Notes: a model not told the origin generated them from the sequence alone. DNA of 64,000 nucleotides from Oscillospiraceae bacterium (GCA_017828975.1 JAGAJN010000012.1:62001-126000), one strand, 5' to 3'. Numbered from the stretch's first letter, positions 8,202-16,672 are shown. A program made the numbers and translations.

Positions 8202-9827
8202 TTGCTAGACGGAAAAACCCTGAAATATGCCTATATTTCCGCAGCCGTTACCATCTCGAATATGAAAAAAGAGGTGGACGAGCTGAATGTTTACCCCGTT
8301 CCCGACGGTGACACGGGAACAAATATGTCCATGACCATGTCAAACGCTTTGAAGGAGCTTATGGTCAGCAGCGACGACCTGCCCGCTTCCGATATTGCCA
8401 AGACTGCCGCTTCCGCTATGCTGAGAGGTGCGAGGGGAAATTCGGGCGTTATCCTATCCCTTTTGTTCCGTGGATTTTCAAAGGGTCTTGCGGGCAAGTC
8501 GGAGATAGACTGCGAGGACATCGTAACTGCCCTTGAAAACGGCGTTAAGGCGGCTTACAAGGCGGTCATGAATCCCACCGAGGGAACTATCCTGACCGTT
8601 GCCAGAGTAGCTTCGGAAAAGGCTGCCGAGGCTGCACTTTTGGTAAACGACCCCGCTTTGCTTTGGGAGGACGTCTGCAAGGCTGCCGAGGAGGCTCTTG
8701 AAAAGACCCCCGATCAGCTGCCCGTACTGAAAAAAGCGGGCGTTGTTGACGCAGGCGGCAAGGGACTTACACTTATATGGAACGCAATGCGGGACGTTTT
8801 CAACGGCGGAGAAGCTGTTGTTCCCGTGGAGGTGTCCTCTTCCACCGTTACCGTATCTGCGGCTGCTTCGGCGGGTGATGAGGAGATAACCTTCACCTAC
8901 TGCACGGAATTTATCGTGAACAAGTCCCAAGAAAGCAAGGACGCAACGGCTCTCAGGGCGTATCTTGAAACCATCGGCGACTGCGTTGTTGTGGTCGATG
9001 ACGAGGACATTATAAAGGTGCACGTTCACACCGACCACCCCGGCAAGGCTATTGAGGAAGGTCTGAAATTCGGTGCGCTCACCAATATGAAGATAGACAA
9101 TATGCGTATGCAGCACGAAAGCAAGGCGGCAGCTGTTAAAAATGACGGTATGGTCCCCGTGGCTGCCGAGAAGCCTTTCGGATTTGTTACTGTGGCTGCG
9201 GGCAAGGGTATTGAGGAGCTGTTCCGCAATCTGGGCGCAGACTGCGTTGTTAGGGGCGGTCAGACTATGAACCCGTCTACCGAGGATATTCTCAAAGCGG
9301 TTTACAGCACTCCTGCGGAAACCGTGTTTGTTATGCCCAACAACAAGAACATCATCATGGCTGCGGAACAGGCTGCAAAGCTGTCCGAGCGCCGTGTCTG
9401 CGTTATCCCCACAAGGACTATCCCCCAGGGCATAACCGCCATGATGTCCTACGACCCCGATGCAAGCTTTTCCGATAACCGCATGGAAATGACCAAGGCT
9501 ATCGAGCGTGTTTCCACGGGTCAGGTCACATTTGCCGCAAGAGATTCCCTTTACGAGGGCAAAAACATCAAGAAGGGCGATATTCTTGCTTTGGAAAACA
9601 ACAAGCTTGTGTTCCTTGACAGGGACGTATCCAAGGCGGCTTACAAGCTGACAAAGCGTATGATAAAGGGCGATTCTGCGTATGTTACACTTATCTACGG
9701 CTCGGACGTTTCCGACGAAAGAGCGGAGGAACTGGCGGAGATTATGAAGACCAAGTTCGGGCATGTTGAAATTATGCTGATAAACGGCGGTCAGCCCGTG
9801 TATTACTATATTATTTCGGTTGAATGA
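8202..9827 (+). CDS. fakA: DAK2/DegV-type fatty acid kinase subunit, FakA (YloV) family
   Basis: A 541-residue protein with an N-terminal DhaL/DAK2 nucleotide-binding domain (VYPVPDGDTGTNM near residue 30; GARGNSGVILS near 75), a middle region, and a C-terminal FakA-type domain (VHVHTDHPGKAIEEG, VVRGGQTMNPSTEDIL). In Firmicutes such proteins phosphorylate fatty acids bound to a FakB partner for phospholipid synthesis. No fakB (degV) is in the window. The start is TTG 8202 with AAAGGA upstream; an ATG start at the correct N-terminus does not exist. It follows the asp23-like gene by 25 nt and precedes a secreted enzyme gene by 15 nt. Confidence 0.88.
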   Translation: MLDGKTLKYAYISAAVTISNMKKEVDELNVYPVPDGDTGTNMSMTMSNALKELMVSSDDLPASDIAKTAASAMLRGARGNSGVILSLLFRGFSKGLAGKSEIDCEDIVTALENGVKAAYKAVMNPTEGTILTVARVASEKAAEAALLVNDPALLWEDVCKAAEEALEKTPDQLPVLKKAGVVDAGGKGLTLIWNAMRDVFNGGEAVVPVEVSSSTVTVSAAASAGDEEITFTYCTEFIVNKSQESKDATALRAYLETIGDCVVVVDDEDIIKVHVHTDHPGKAIEEGLKFGALTNMKIDNMRMQHESKAAAVKNDGMVPVAAEKPFGFVTVAAGKGIEELFRNLGADCVVRGGQTMNPSTEDILKAVYSTPAETVFVMPNNKNIIMAAEQAAKLSERRVCVIPTRTIPQGITAMMSYDPDASFSDNRMEMTKAIERVSTGQVTFAARDSLYEGKNIKKGDILALENNKLVFLDRDVSKAAYKLTKRMIKGDSAYVTLIYGSDVSDERAEELAEIMKTKFGHVEIMLINGGQPVYYYIISVE

Positions 9828-9842
9828 TTCGGAGGGGTTGTA

Positions 9843-10997
9843 ATGAATAATCGTACAAAAGCGTTTGCCGCTGCATTAATGATGATATTTTCCGTATCCG
9901 CTTCAAGCTGCGGCGTGTCCGAAAAACCGCAGGAAACTACCGCCGCAGATACCGAGTCTGCCGCTGTAACAGAGGCTTCGGCGGGTACGGGGAATGTGAA
10001 AATTTCCGTAGACGGCACAAAGTTCGTCGTTGACGGCAAGGAAATATGGATAAATGGCGTAAACACCCCTTGGAACAACTGGAACGATTTCGGCGGAAAT
10101 TTTGACGAAGCCTTCTGGGACGAGCATTTTGCTATGTTACACGAAACGGGCGTTAATGCGTCCAGAGTGTGGATAAACTGCGCAGGTCAGACAGTGCTGC
10201 GAATGAAGTCCACGGGTGAGGTCAAGAACGTCAACGAAAAGCATTGGGAGGACCTTGACAAGCTGTTTGACATTGCCGAAAAGCATCAGATCTATCTTAT
10301 GCCGACGCTTATGTCCTTCGACCATTTCAAGGACGGCAACACAGGCGCAGAGCAGTTCAGGCTGATGGTGCAGGACGATGCGTTTATCCAAAGCTACATA
10401 GATCTGTATGTTGATCCGTTTATGGACAGATACAAGGACGAACCCTATCTCTGGGCTATTGACCTGATGAACGAGCCCGATTGGGTGGTAGAGAATGCCG
10501 AGTGCGGCAGAGTGGGCTGGGAATATATGTCCAACTTCTTTGCAAAATGTGCGGCGGCTATCCACGAAAAGGACGAGGATACGCTTGTTACTGTCGGTCT
10601 GGGAATGATAAAGTACAACTCCGACAAGCACAGCGGCAACTATGTTTCCGACGAATATCTGAAAAGTCTGGGCGGCGAAAAGGCGTATCTGGATTTTTAC
10701 TCAACTCACTACTACTTCTGGCAGAATCAGTATATGGGCTATCCCTTTGAAACAACTCCCGTTGATTTCGGTCTGGACGGCACAAAGCCCTGCGTTATCG
10801 GCGAAAGTGCTGTTGTCAGCGAGAGCGGCAGGACTATCGTGCAAGAGTACGAAAACGCCTATAACAACGGCTGGAACGGCGTTATGGCATGGACGTCCAA
10901 CGGCGTTGACAACTGCGGCAGTATGACCGAGCTGAAGCCCGCTATTGAGCGAATTGTTGAGCTGGCAGAGGATAAGGTTTTCCCGCTGGGAAGATAA
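9843..10997 (+). CDS. Secreted lipoprotein, GH5-like glycoside hydrolase (mannanase/cellulase clan)
   Basis: A 384-residue lipoprotein: hydrophobic signal with lipobox ending at C23 (SASSC), a Thr/Ala-rich linker (about 27-48), then a (beta/alpha)8 barrel. The pattern is that of GH5/clan-A enzymes: R108 in ASRVWIN, the acid/base E211 in DLMNEPDW and the nucleophile E321 in VIGESAV. Substrate is probably a beta-mannan or beta-glucan; subfamily cannot be set by eye. ATG 9843 has GGAGGGG 5 nt upstream. It is followed 11 nt later by a polysaccharide deacetylase-like gene, suggesting joint action on an acetylated glycan, although that neighbour has no signal peptide. Confidence 0.82.
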   Translation: MNNRTKAFAAALMMIFSVSASSCGVSEKPQETTAADTESAAVTEASAGTGNVKISVDGTKFVVDGKEIWINGVNTPWNNWNDFGGNFDEAFWDEHFAMLHETGVNASRVWINCAGQTVLRMKSTGEVKNVNEKHWEDLDKLFDIAEKHQIYLMPTLMSFDHFKDGNTGAEQFRLMVQDDAFIQSYIDLYVDPFMDRYKDEPYLWAIDLMNEPDWVVENAECGRVGWEYMSNFFAKCAAAIHEKDEDTLVTVGLGMIKYNSDKHSGNYVSDEYLKSLGGEKAYLDFYSTHYYFWQNQYMGYPFETTPVDFGLDGTKPCVIGESAVVSESGRTIVQEYENAYNNGWNGVMAWTSNGVDNCGSMTELKPAIERIVELAEDKVFPLGR

Positions 10998-11008
10998 CGG
11001 AGGGTGCT

Positions 11009-11668
11009 ATGAAATACGTAACATTCAGCTATGACGACGGCGTTACTCAGGATAAGCGGCTTGTGGAGATTTTCAATAAATACGGTATGAAATGCACCTT
11101 CAATCTCAATTCGGGGATAATGAAGGAGGACAGCTGCTGGGACAACAACGGCGTTCATATCAGACGAATGACCGCCGAGGAGATAGGGAATCTTTACGAC
11201 GGTCACGAGATAGCCTGTCATTTTCTCACTCACCCGTTTCCCTTTGAGCTGGACGACAAGACTCTTGACTATGAGATCGGTAAGGATATTGAAAATCTCT
11301 CGGATATGTTTAAATGTGAGATAGTCGGCTGCGCATATCCCTATGGTCAATATGATGACAGGGTAGTGGCTGCGCTTCAAAAGCACGGCATTAAGTACGC
11401 TCGTACCTGCGGAACTACGTCAAATTTTGCTCCTCAGACCGACCTGCTTCGGTTTATGTCCACCTGTCACCACAAGGACGAGAAGCTTTTTGAGCTGGCA
11501 GAAAAATTCATTGCCGAAGGGTCCGACGAAAAACAGGTTTTCTACGTTTGGGGACACAGCTATGAGTTTGACGTTGACAATAACTGGGACAGGATAGAGA
11601 AGCTTTGCAAAATGCTTTCGGAGCATTCGGATATTATTCCGGTGACTAATGCACAGGCACTGCTGTAA
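11009..11668 (+). CDS. Polysaccharide deacetylase-like protein (CE4 family)
   Basis: A 219-residue NodB-type domain with no signal peptide. Motif 1 is TFSYDDG at residues 5-11 (catalytic base and metal Asp pair), motif 2 is ACHFLTHPF, whose two His residues ligate metal, and motif 3 is AYPYGQYDDR. The fold usually removes N- or O-acetyl groups from glycans with a divalent metal. ATG 11009 is preceded by GGAGG. Last gene of the unit begun at 7764, closed by the terminator at 11678. Absence of a signal suggests either a cytoplasmic substrate, such as an imported acetylated oligosaccharide, or a non-classical route. Confidence 0.8.
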   Translation: MKYVTFSYDDGVTQDKRLVEIFNKYGMKCTFNLNSGIMKEDSCWDNNGVHIRRMTAEEIGNLYDGHEIACHFLTHPFPFELDDKTLDYEIGKDIENLSDMFKCEIVGCAYPYGQYDDRVVAALQKHGIKYARTCGTTSNFAPQTDLLRFMSTCHHKDEKLFELAEKFIAEGSDEKQVFYVWGHSYEFDVDNNWDRIEKLCKMLSEHSDIIPVTNAQALL

Positions 11669-11677
11669 ACGAAAATT

Positions 11678-11718
11678 GCCCGACGGTTTAGATAAAAACC
11701 GTCGGGCGTAATTTTTTC
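11678..11718. terminator. Bidirectional terminator
   Basis: Perfect 12-bp stem (GCCCGACGGTTT/AAACCGTCGGGC), 6-nt loop, with a T-run on the plus side (gtaatttttt) and T-rich flank on the minus side. It separates the convergent deacetylase and acidic repeat-protein genes. Confidence 0.88.
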
Positions 11719-11735
11719 GTATAAAAAGCCGAAAA

Positions 11736-12272
11736 TCACATTCTGCTCTTCTTGACCTCACGCAGCTTCTTCCAGTAGCTTGCGTCGCCTCTCTCGTTGA
11801 ACTTGAAGGCAATGTCCTCTGCGCTGTCGTAGTCGGAATTGTCGCAGAAAACGTCGAAGAGCTGGATTATGTAGTGGTCGTCGCCCTCGTCGCTGAGCTG
11901 CTCTGCGATAGCCTTTGCACGCTCAAACTCCTCGCTGTCGCACAGGTGAGTGAAAAGCTTGTACATATATCTGCTTTCGCTCTTATTGATAAACAGGAAT
12001 GCAATGCCCGATGCCTCGTCGTACATTTCCTCGTCGATAAGCAGCTCGAACAGGCTTGTGAAGCTCTTTGCTCCGTCATAGTCGAACAGAAGCAGGGCGA
12101 TCTCCATAGCATCGCCGTACTCGCCGTTTTCCTTGTACTCCTCGAAAAGCTTTTCAAGGTGCTTGGTCTTGATGCTTACGGGGATAACAGCACTTTCATC
12201 GCCCTCACCGCTGCTGAACAGTGCGCATATTTTATCGGCAATAGCGCCGATAGCAAATTTTGCATCTTCCAT
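11736..12272 (-). CDS. Acidic helical-repeat protein of unknown function
   Basis: 178 residues, strongly acidic, rich in Glu, Asp, Phe and Tyr. Repeating helical pairs are visible, each with a pattern like LFELLIDEEMYDEASGIAF, LFTHLCDSEEFERAKAIAE and LFDVFCDNSDYDSAEDIAF at about 32-33 residue spacing, which suggests a TPR- or Sel1-like solenoid for protein binding. No catalytic motif or signal is seen. ATG 12272 (MEDAKFAIG) has AAAGGAG 9 nt upstream; the longer frame would extend 26 codons into the leader. Function not recognised. Confidence 0.75.
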   Translation of the reverse strand: MEDAKFAIGAIADKICALFSSGEGDESAVIPVSIKTKHLEKLFEEYKENGEYGDAMEIALLLFDYDGAKSFTSLFELLIDEEMYDEASGIAFLFINKSESRYMYKLFTHLCDSEEFERAKAIAEQLSDEGDDHYIIQLFDVFCDNSDYDSAEDIAFKFNERGDASYWKKLREVKKSRM

Positions 12273-12297
12273 AGATAAAAACTCCTTTACACGGGAT

Positions 12298-12316
12298 TGT
12301 CCGTTCGGTCGGACAT
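12298..12316 (-). other. Leader hairpin before the acidic repeat protein
   Basis: A short inverted repeat (GTCCG/CGGAC with a 6-nt loop) lies between the promoter and the start codon. Its role is unknown. Confidence 0.35.
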
Positions 12317-12328
12317 CATCTATTAAAT

Positions 12329-12357
12329 AGTATACACTATCCGCAAACAAATTTCAA
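12329..12357 (-). promoter_or_regulatory. Promoter of the acidic repeat protein
   Basis: Minus-strand TTGAAA (12352-12357), 17-nt spacer, TATACT (12329-12334). Confidence 0.78.
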
Positions 12358-12475
12358 CTATTTCTGAAACATTTTATTAAATGAATGAATTGGAAAAGTT
12401 AAATTTGTGCAGATTTAACAAAATGCTGCCTCTTTGTGAATTTCTGTCAGCATCAATTTTTCTGTAAATAACCGC

Positions 12476-12504
12476 TTGCAAATAGGAATAAACTATGGTA
12501 AAAT
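12476..12504 (+). promoter_or_regulatory. Promoter of the 48-residue protein unit
   Basis: TTGCAA (12476-12481), 17-nt spacer, TAAAAT (12499-12504). The small ORF starts 45 nt downstream. Confidence 0.75.
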
Positions 12505-12549
12505 AATATTACAGATCAATAAGCAACAAGCAACAAGGCAGTGAGATGT

Positions 12550-12696
12550 ATGGTACAATCAGATTGTCAGTTTAAGGCTTTTATACGTTTTGTACTTGAT
12601 GCACTCAAGGAAGTAGTAGAAGAAAAGGACGAAGAAAAACGAAACAAAAAAATGGCAAAAATCATTGAAAATCTTCAAAAGACGTTAGAAGATTAG
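12550..12696 (+). CDS. Small charged protein of 48 residues, unknown function
   Basis: ATG 12550 opens a 48-codon frame beginning MVQSDCQFKAFIRF and ending QKTLED. It reads as a hydrophobic helix start (FKAFIRFVLDALKEVV) followed by a long highly charged Glu/Lys helix, probably one amphipathic coiled-coil hairpin. A weak site (AAGG, 11 nt upstream) precedes it. It is flanked by its own promoter and by a 12-bp terminator, so a transcript of about 240 nt is well supported even if translation is less certain. Homologues were not recognised. It could instead be a small regulatory RNA. Confidence 0.6.
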   Translation: MVQSDCQFKAFIRFVLDALKEVVEEKDEEKRNKKMAKIIENLQKTLED

Positions 12697-12715
12697 TTGT
12701 AAGCTTCTCAATTAG

Positions 12716-12752
12716 GGCACAGGTCTGTTTCTTGGCAGACTTGTGCCTTTTT
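12716..12752 (+). terminator. Terminator of the 48-residue protein unit
   Basis: 12-bp stem (GGCACAGGTCTG/CAGACTTGTGCC, one G-U pair), 8-nt loop, then five T residues. Confidence 0.9.
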
Positions 12753-12827
12753 GCTGTCTGCATAAAAACGGCTATAAAAATTTGCATAATTTTTTTGACA
12801 AAAGGTATTCCATTTTGGTGAAAAATA

Positions 12828-12836
12828 TGATATAAT
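12828..12836 (+). promoter_or_regulatory. Extended -10 promoter of the ior operon
   Basis: TGATATAAT (TG at 12828-12829, TATAAT at 12831-12836) lies 37 nt before iorA. A TTGACA occurs at 12795 but is too far away (30 nt) to pair with it; no good -35 is at the right distance, which fits an extended -10 element. Confidence 0.6.
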
Positions 12837-12872
12837 TATAATATCACATTTCGGAAAGGAACTATATCAACT

Positions 12873-14600
12873 ATGAAAAAGCTTATGCTTGGAAATGAAG
12901 CCTTTGCAAGAGGTCTTTATGAGGCGGGCGTTACCGTTTGCTCCAGCTATCCCGGTACACCGTCCACCGAGATCACCGAGGCTGCTGCCAAATATAACGA
13001 GATCTACTGCGAATGGGCTCCCAACGAAAAAGTCGCTCTGGAAGTCGCTGCGGGCGCTTCAATTGCGGGGGCAAGGTCCTTCTGCGCTATGAAGCATGTT
13101 GGACTGAACGTTGCAGCCGACCCGCTGTACACATTCTCATACACGGGTGTGAACGGCGGTGCTGTTATCGGCGTTGCGGACGACCCGGGAATGCACTCCT
13201 CTCAGAACGAGCAGGATTCCCGTCATCACGCAATTGCGTCCAAGGTGCCTATGGTAGAGCCTGCGGATTCCTCCGAAGCTAAGGAATTCACAAAGCTTGC
13301 CTACGAGCTGTCGGAGAAGTTTGACACGCCATTTATCGTGAGAATGACAACCAGAATTTCCCATTCTCAGTCGGTGGTGGAGCTTTGCGACCGTGAGGAA
13401 CGTCCCCTGAAGGAATATGTCAAGGACGCCGCAAAGTATGTCACCCTCCCCGCACACGCAAGAAAGCTGCATGTCAAGGTTGAGGAGAGGACGGAAGCTC
13501 TCCGTGAATATGCGGAAAACTGTCCTCTCAACCGTGTTGAATACAACGACAAGAAGATAGGCATCATCACCTCGGGCGCACCCTATCAGTATTCCAAGGA
13601 GGTTTTCGGAAAGAACGCTTCCTATCTTAAGCTGGGAATGGTAAATCCTCTGCCCGTCAAGCTGATAAAGGATTTTGCGGCTGAGTGCGAAACCGTTTAT
13701 GTTATCGAAGAGCTGGACGATATTATCGAAAGCCATTGCAAGAAGATAGGCGTTTCCGTAAAGGGCAAGGAGATTTTCGGATTTACGGGCGAGCTTTCTC
13801 AGGCTATCATCGCAGAAAAGCTGCTGGGTGAAAAGAAGGAGTTCTCCGAATTTTCCGAGAATGTTCCCGTTCGTCCTCCCGTTATGTGCGCAGGCTGTCC
13901 TCACAGAGGAGTTTTCTATGTGCTGAACAAGCTGAAATGCGTTGTTTCGGGAGATATTGGCTGCTACACTTTGGGAGCGTCCGCACCTCTTTCGGCTATG
14001 GACACTACCATTTGTATGGGTGCTTCCGTCAGCGGTCTGCACGGTATGAACAAGGCTAGGGGAGCGGAGTTTGAGAAGAAGGCTGTTGCCGTTATCGGAG
14101 ATTCTACCTTTATTCACAGCGGTATTACGGGACTTGTGAACATTGCATACAATGCCACAAATTCCACCGTTATTATCCTCGACAATTCCATCACTGGTAT
14201 GACGGGGCATCAGCAAAACCCCACCACGGGCTACAATATCAAGGGCGACCCTGCCGCTAAAATTGACTTGGAAGCACTTTGCCGTTCCTGCGGAATAAAT
14301 CGTGTAAGAGTTGTTGATCCGTATAAGATGAGCGAGGTTGAGGCGGCCGTCAAGGAAGAACTGGCTGCGGAGGAACCGTCCGTTATCATTTCAAGACGTC
14401 CCTGTGCGCTGCTGAAATATGTTAAGCACAAGCACGCTCTTAAGGTGGACAGCGCAAAGTGCGTCGGCTGTAAGATGTGCCTGAAAATCGGCTGTCCCGC
14501 AATTTCCATTCACGACGGAAAGTGCGTTATCGACCATACTCAGTGCGTAGGCTGCGGTATCTGCAAGGAAATGTGCAAGCCGGGCGCTATCTGCGAATAA
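12873..14600 (+). CDS. iorA: Indolepyruvate ferredoxin oxidoreductase, alpha subunit
   Basis: Large subunit (575 residues) of the thiamine-diphosphate enzyme that oxidatively decarboxylates aryl pyruvates from Trp, Phe and Tyr to aryl-acetyl-CoA, passing electrons to ferredoxin. Order seen: N-terminal pyrimidine-binding domain (SSYPGTPSTEITE), the C2 region with VMCAGCPHRG, the ThDP motif GDSTF...NIAYN, and a C-terminal two-cluster ferredoxin domain (CVGCKMCLKIGCP and CVGCGICKEMCKP). ATG 12873 has GGAAAGGAA upstream. iorB follows at 14 nt. Length and domains match the family. Confidence 0.95.
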   Translation: MKKLMLGNEAFARGLYEAGVTVCSSYPGTPSTEITEAAAKYNEIYCEWAPNEKVALEVAAGASIAGARSFCAMKHVGLNVAADPLYTFSYTGVNGGAVIGVADDPGMHSSQNEQDSRHHAIASKVPMVEPADSSEAKEFTKLAYELSEKFDTPFIVRMTTRISHSQSVVELCDREERPLKEYVKDAAKYVTLPAHARKLHVKVEERTEALREYAENCPLNRVEYNDKKIGIITSGAPYQYSKEVFGKNASYLKLGMVNPLPVKLIKDFAAECETVYVIEELDDIIESHCKKIGVSVKGKEIFGFTGELSQAIIAEKLLGEKKEFSEFSENVPVRPPVMCAGCPHRGVFYVLNKLKCVVSGDIGCYTLGASAPLSAMDTTICMGASVSGLHGMNKARGAEFEKKAVAVIGDSTFIHSGITGLVNIAYNATNSTVIILDNSITGMTGHQQNPTTGYNIKGDPAAKIDLEALCRSCGINRVRVVDPYKMSEVEAAVKEELAAEEPSVIISRRPCALLKYVKHKHALKVDSAKCVGCKMCLKIGCPAISIHDGKCVIDHTQCVGCGICKEMCKPGAICE

Positions 14601-14614
14601 GGAGGATCATTCTG

Positions 14615-15196
14615 ATGAATACAAAGTCAATTATGATAGTAGGCGTAGGCGGACAGGGTTCGCTGCTTGCGTCAAGGATTCTCGGAAACGTCCTGCTGGC
14701 ACAGAATTATGACGTTAAGGTGTCCGAGGTGCACGGAATGAGCCAGCGCGGCGGTTCTGTTGTTACATATGTTAAATACGGCGATGAGGTCTGTTCTCCC
14801 GTTATCGAAAAGGGCGAGGCGGACGTTATCATTTCCTTTGAACAGCTGGAAGCGGCAAGGTGGCTGCCTTATCTGAAAAAGGGCGGACATCTGGTAGTTT
14901 CCGAGCAGAAGATGGATCCTATGCCCGTTATCACGGGTGCGGCGAAATATCCCGAGGACATTCTCGGCAAGCTTTCAAATCTGGGTGCGGACGTTACTTC
15001 CGTTGACGCTCTTGGTCTTGCTGAACAGGCGGGCAGTCCGAAGGCATCAAATGTTGTGCTGATGGGCGTTGTGTCCACGAAAATGGAGCTTTCCGAGGAG
15101 GCTTGGCAGAAGGCTTTGGAGGAATGTGTTCCCACGAAATTCCTAGAGTTGAATAAGAAGGCGTTTGCACTTGGCAGACAGGCTGCTAAAAACTAA
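14615..15196 (+). CDS. iorB: Indolepyruvate ferredoxin oxidoreductase, beta subunit
   Basis: 193-residue gamma-type subunit with the N-terminal GVGGQGSLLASRILG loop and EVHGMSQRGGSVVTYV, both typical of the pyruvate/ketoisovalerate oxidoreductase gamma domain. ATG 14615 (MNTKSIMIVGV) follows AAGGAGG; the longer frame upstream overlaps iorA and is rejected. Partner of IorA in the same unit. Confidence 0.93.
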   Translation: MNTKSIMIVGVGGQGSLLASRILGNVLLAQNYDVKVSEVHGMSQRGGSVVTYVKYGDEVCSPVIEKGEADVIISFEQLEAARWLPYLKKGGHLVVSEQKMDPMPVITGAAKYPEDILGKLSNLGADVTSVDALGLAEQAGSPKASNVVLMGVVSTKMELSEEAWQKALEECVPTKFLELNKKAFALGRQAAKN

Positions 15197-15239
15197 TGTA
15201 TCTTACTCTGTAAATCAGAGTTTAATGGAGGTCAAAAAA

Positions 15240-16547
15240 GTGGAAAATTATTGGAACAAAGAAATTGAATGTATGCCCCTTGAGGACATGAAAAAGCTCC
15301 AAAGCGAGCGTCTGGTCGCTCAGGTGAAGCACGTTTACGACAATGTGCCTTATTACAAGAAGCTGATGGACGAAAAGGGAGTTACCCCCGATGACATCAA
15401 GTCGGTGGACGATCTTCACAAGCTGCCCTTCCTTACAAAGGCTGATCTTCGTGACGCATATCCCTATGGGCTGCTGGCAAAGCCCCTTTCCGACTGCGTA
15501 AGAATTCAGTCCACCAGCGGAACTACGGGCAGACGTGTGGTTGCATTCTACACCCAGCACGACATTGACCTTTGGGAGGACTGCTGTGCAAGAGCTATCG
15601 TTGCGGCAGGCGGAACAAAGGACGATGTTTGTCAGGTTTGCTACGGCTACGGTCTGTTCACGGGTGGTCCCGGTCTGAACGGCGGTTCTCATAAGGTCGG
15701 CTGTCTGACACTTCCTATGTCCTCGGGAAATACCGAAAGACAGATACAGTTTATGCAGGACCTCGGTTCTACTATCATCTGCTGCACTCCCTCTTACGCT
15801 GCATATATCGGCGAAACTATCAAGGAAATGGGCATTTCCCCCGATGACATAAAGCTGAAAGCAGGCATCTTCGGTGCAGAGCCTTGGACAGAGGAAATGC
15901 GCCGTGAGATTGAGAAGTCCCTCGGCATCAAGGCTTACGATATTTACGGTCTGACCGAAACAAGCGGTCCGGGCGTTGCTTTTGAATGCTGCGAGCAGCA
16001 CGGTATGCACATTAACGAGGACAATTTTATCCCCGAAATTATCGACCCCGACACGGGCGAGGTTCTCCCCGAGGGCAGCAAGGGTGAGCTGGTATTCACA
16101 AGCATTACCAAGGAAGCATTCCCGCTTCTCAGATACAGAACAAGAGATATTTGCGTGCTGACAAGAGAAAAGTGTTCCTGCGGCAGAACTCTTATCAGAA
16201 TGTCCAAGCCTATGGGCAGAAGCGACGATATGATGATAATAAGGGGCGTAAACGTGTTCCCGTCCCAGATAGAAACCGTACTTATCAAGCAGGGCTATGC
16301 TCCTAACTATCAGATAGAGGTCGACAGAGTGAACAACACCGATACTCTGGACGTTTACGTTGAAATGTCACAGGAGCAGTTCTCCGACCAGATCAAGGAT
16401 ATTCAGGATAAGGAGAAGGAGCTTGTTGCGGCTATCACTCAGATGCTGGGAATCCGTCCCAAGGTACATCTTGTATCTCCCAAGACTATTGCTCGTTCCG
16501 AGGGCAAGGCTGTAAGAGTTATCGACAAGCGTAAGCTTCACGACTGA
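15240..16547 (+). CDS. paaK: Phenylacetate--CoA ligase-type adenylate-forming enzyme
   Basis: 435-residue aryl-CoA ligase of the PaaK family. Motifs: the adenylate loop QSTSGTTGRRVVAFY, the YGLTETSGPG motif, and the C-terminal RGVNVFPSQIE with a late GKAVRVID. GTG 15240 (MENYWNKEIE) has GGAGG 8 nt upstream and gives the family's usual start and length. Placed after iorAB, it either interconverts aryl-acetates with aryl-acetyl-CoA made by the oxidoreductase, possibly conserving ATP in reverse, or activates external aryl acids. The pairing of iorAB with paaK-like and ACT genes recurs in anaerobes. Confidence 0.9.
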   Translation: MENYWNKEIECMPLEDMKKLQSERLVAQVKHVYDNVPYYKKLMDEKGVTPDDIKSVDDLHKLPFLTKADLRDAYPYGLLAKPLSDCVRIQSTSGTTGRRVVAFYTQHDIDLWEDCCARAIVAAGGTKDDVCQVCYGYGLFTGGPGLNGGSHKVGCLTLPMSSGNTERQIQFMQDLGSTIICCTPSYAAYIGETIKEMGISPDDIKLKAGIFGAEPWTEEMRREIEKSLGIKAYDIYGLTETSGPGVAFECCEQHGMHINEDNFIPEIIDPDTGEVLPEGSKGELVFTSITKEAFPLLRYRTRDICVLTREKCSCGRTLIRMSKPMGRSDDMMIIRGVNVFPSQIETVLIKQGYAPNYQIEVDRVNNTDTLDVYVEMSQEQFSDQIKDIQDKEKELVAAITQMLGIRPKVHLVSPKTIARSEGKAVRVIDKRKLHD

Positions 16548-16553
16548 GGGGCG

Positions 16554-16612
16554 GAGGGGCGACCCCTCTGTCAAATCGTTCGGAAAATAGCGGAATGAAT
16601 TAGTATTCCGCT
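16554..16612 (+). other. Two tandem hairpins in the paaK-ACT spacer
   Basis: GAGGGG/CCCCTC with a 3-nt loop (16554-16568), then AGCGGAAT/ATTCCGCT with an 8-nt loop (16589-16612). Neither is followed by a U-run. They may be RNA-processing or stabilising elements that set different levels for paaK and the ACT gene. Confidence 0.5.
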
Positions 16613-16672
16613 CGACAGACAGAACCCATTAACGTACAAAAACAAAATTCAACCGACAAAGGAGGATTCATT

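Noticed and set aside
8478-9764. 428-residue minus-strand frame
   Set aside because: Antisense shadow of the fakA-like gene; His/Val/Leu-rich composition with no motif.
12795-12836. TTGACA paired with TATAAT as an iorA promoter
   Set aside because: The spacing is 30 nt, far beyond the working range; the extended -10 reading is preferred.
13137-14216. 359-residue minus-strand frame
   Set aside because: Antisense shadow of iorA, which has strong motifs and context.
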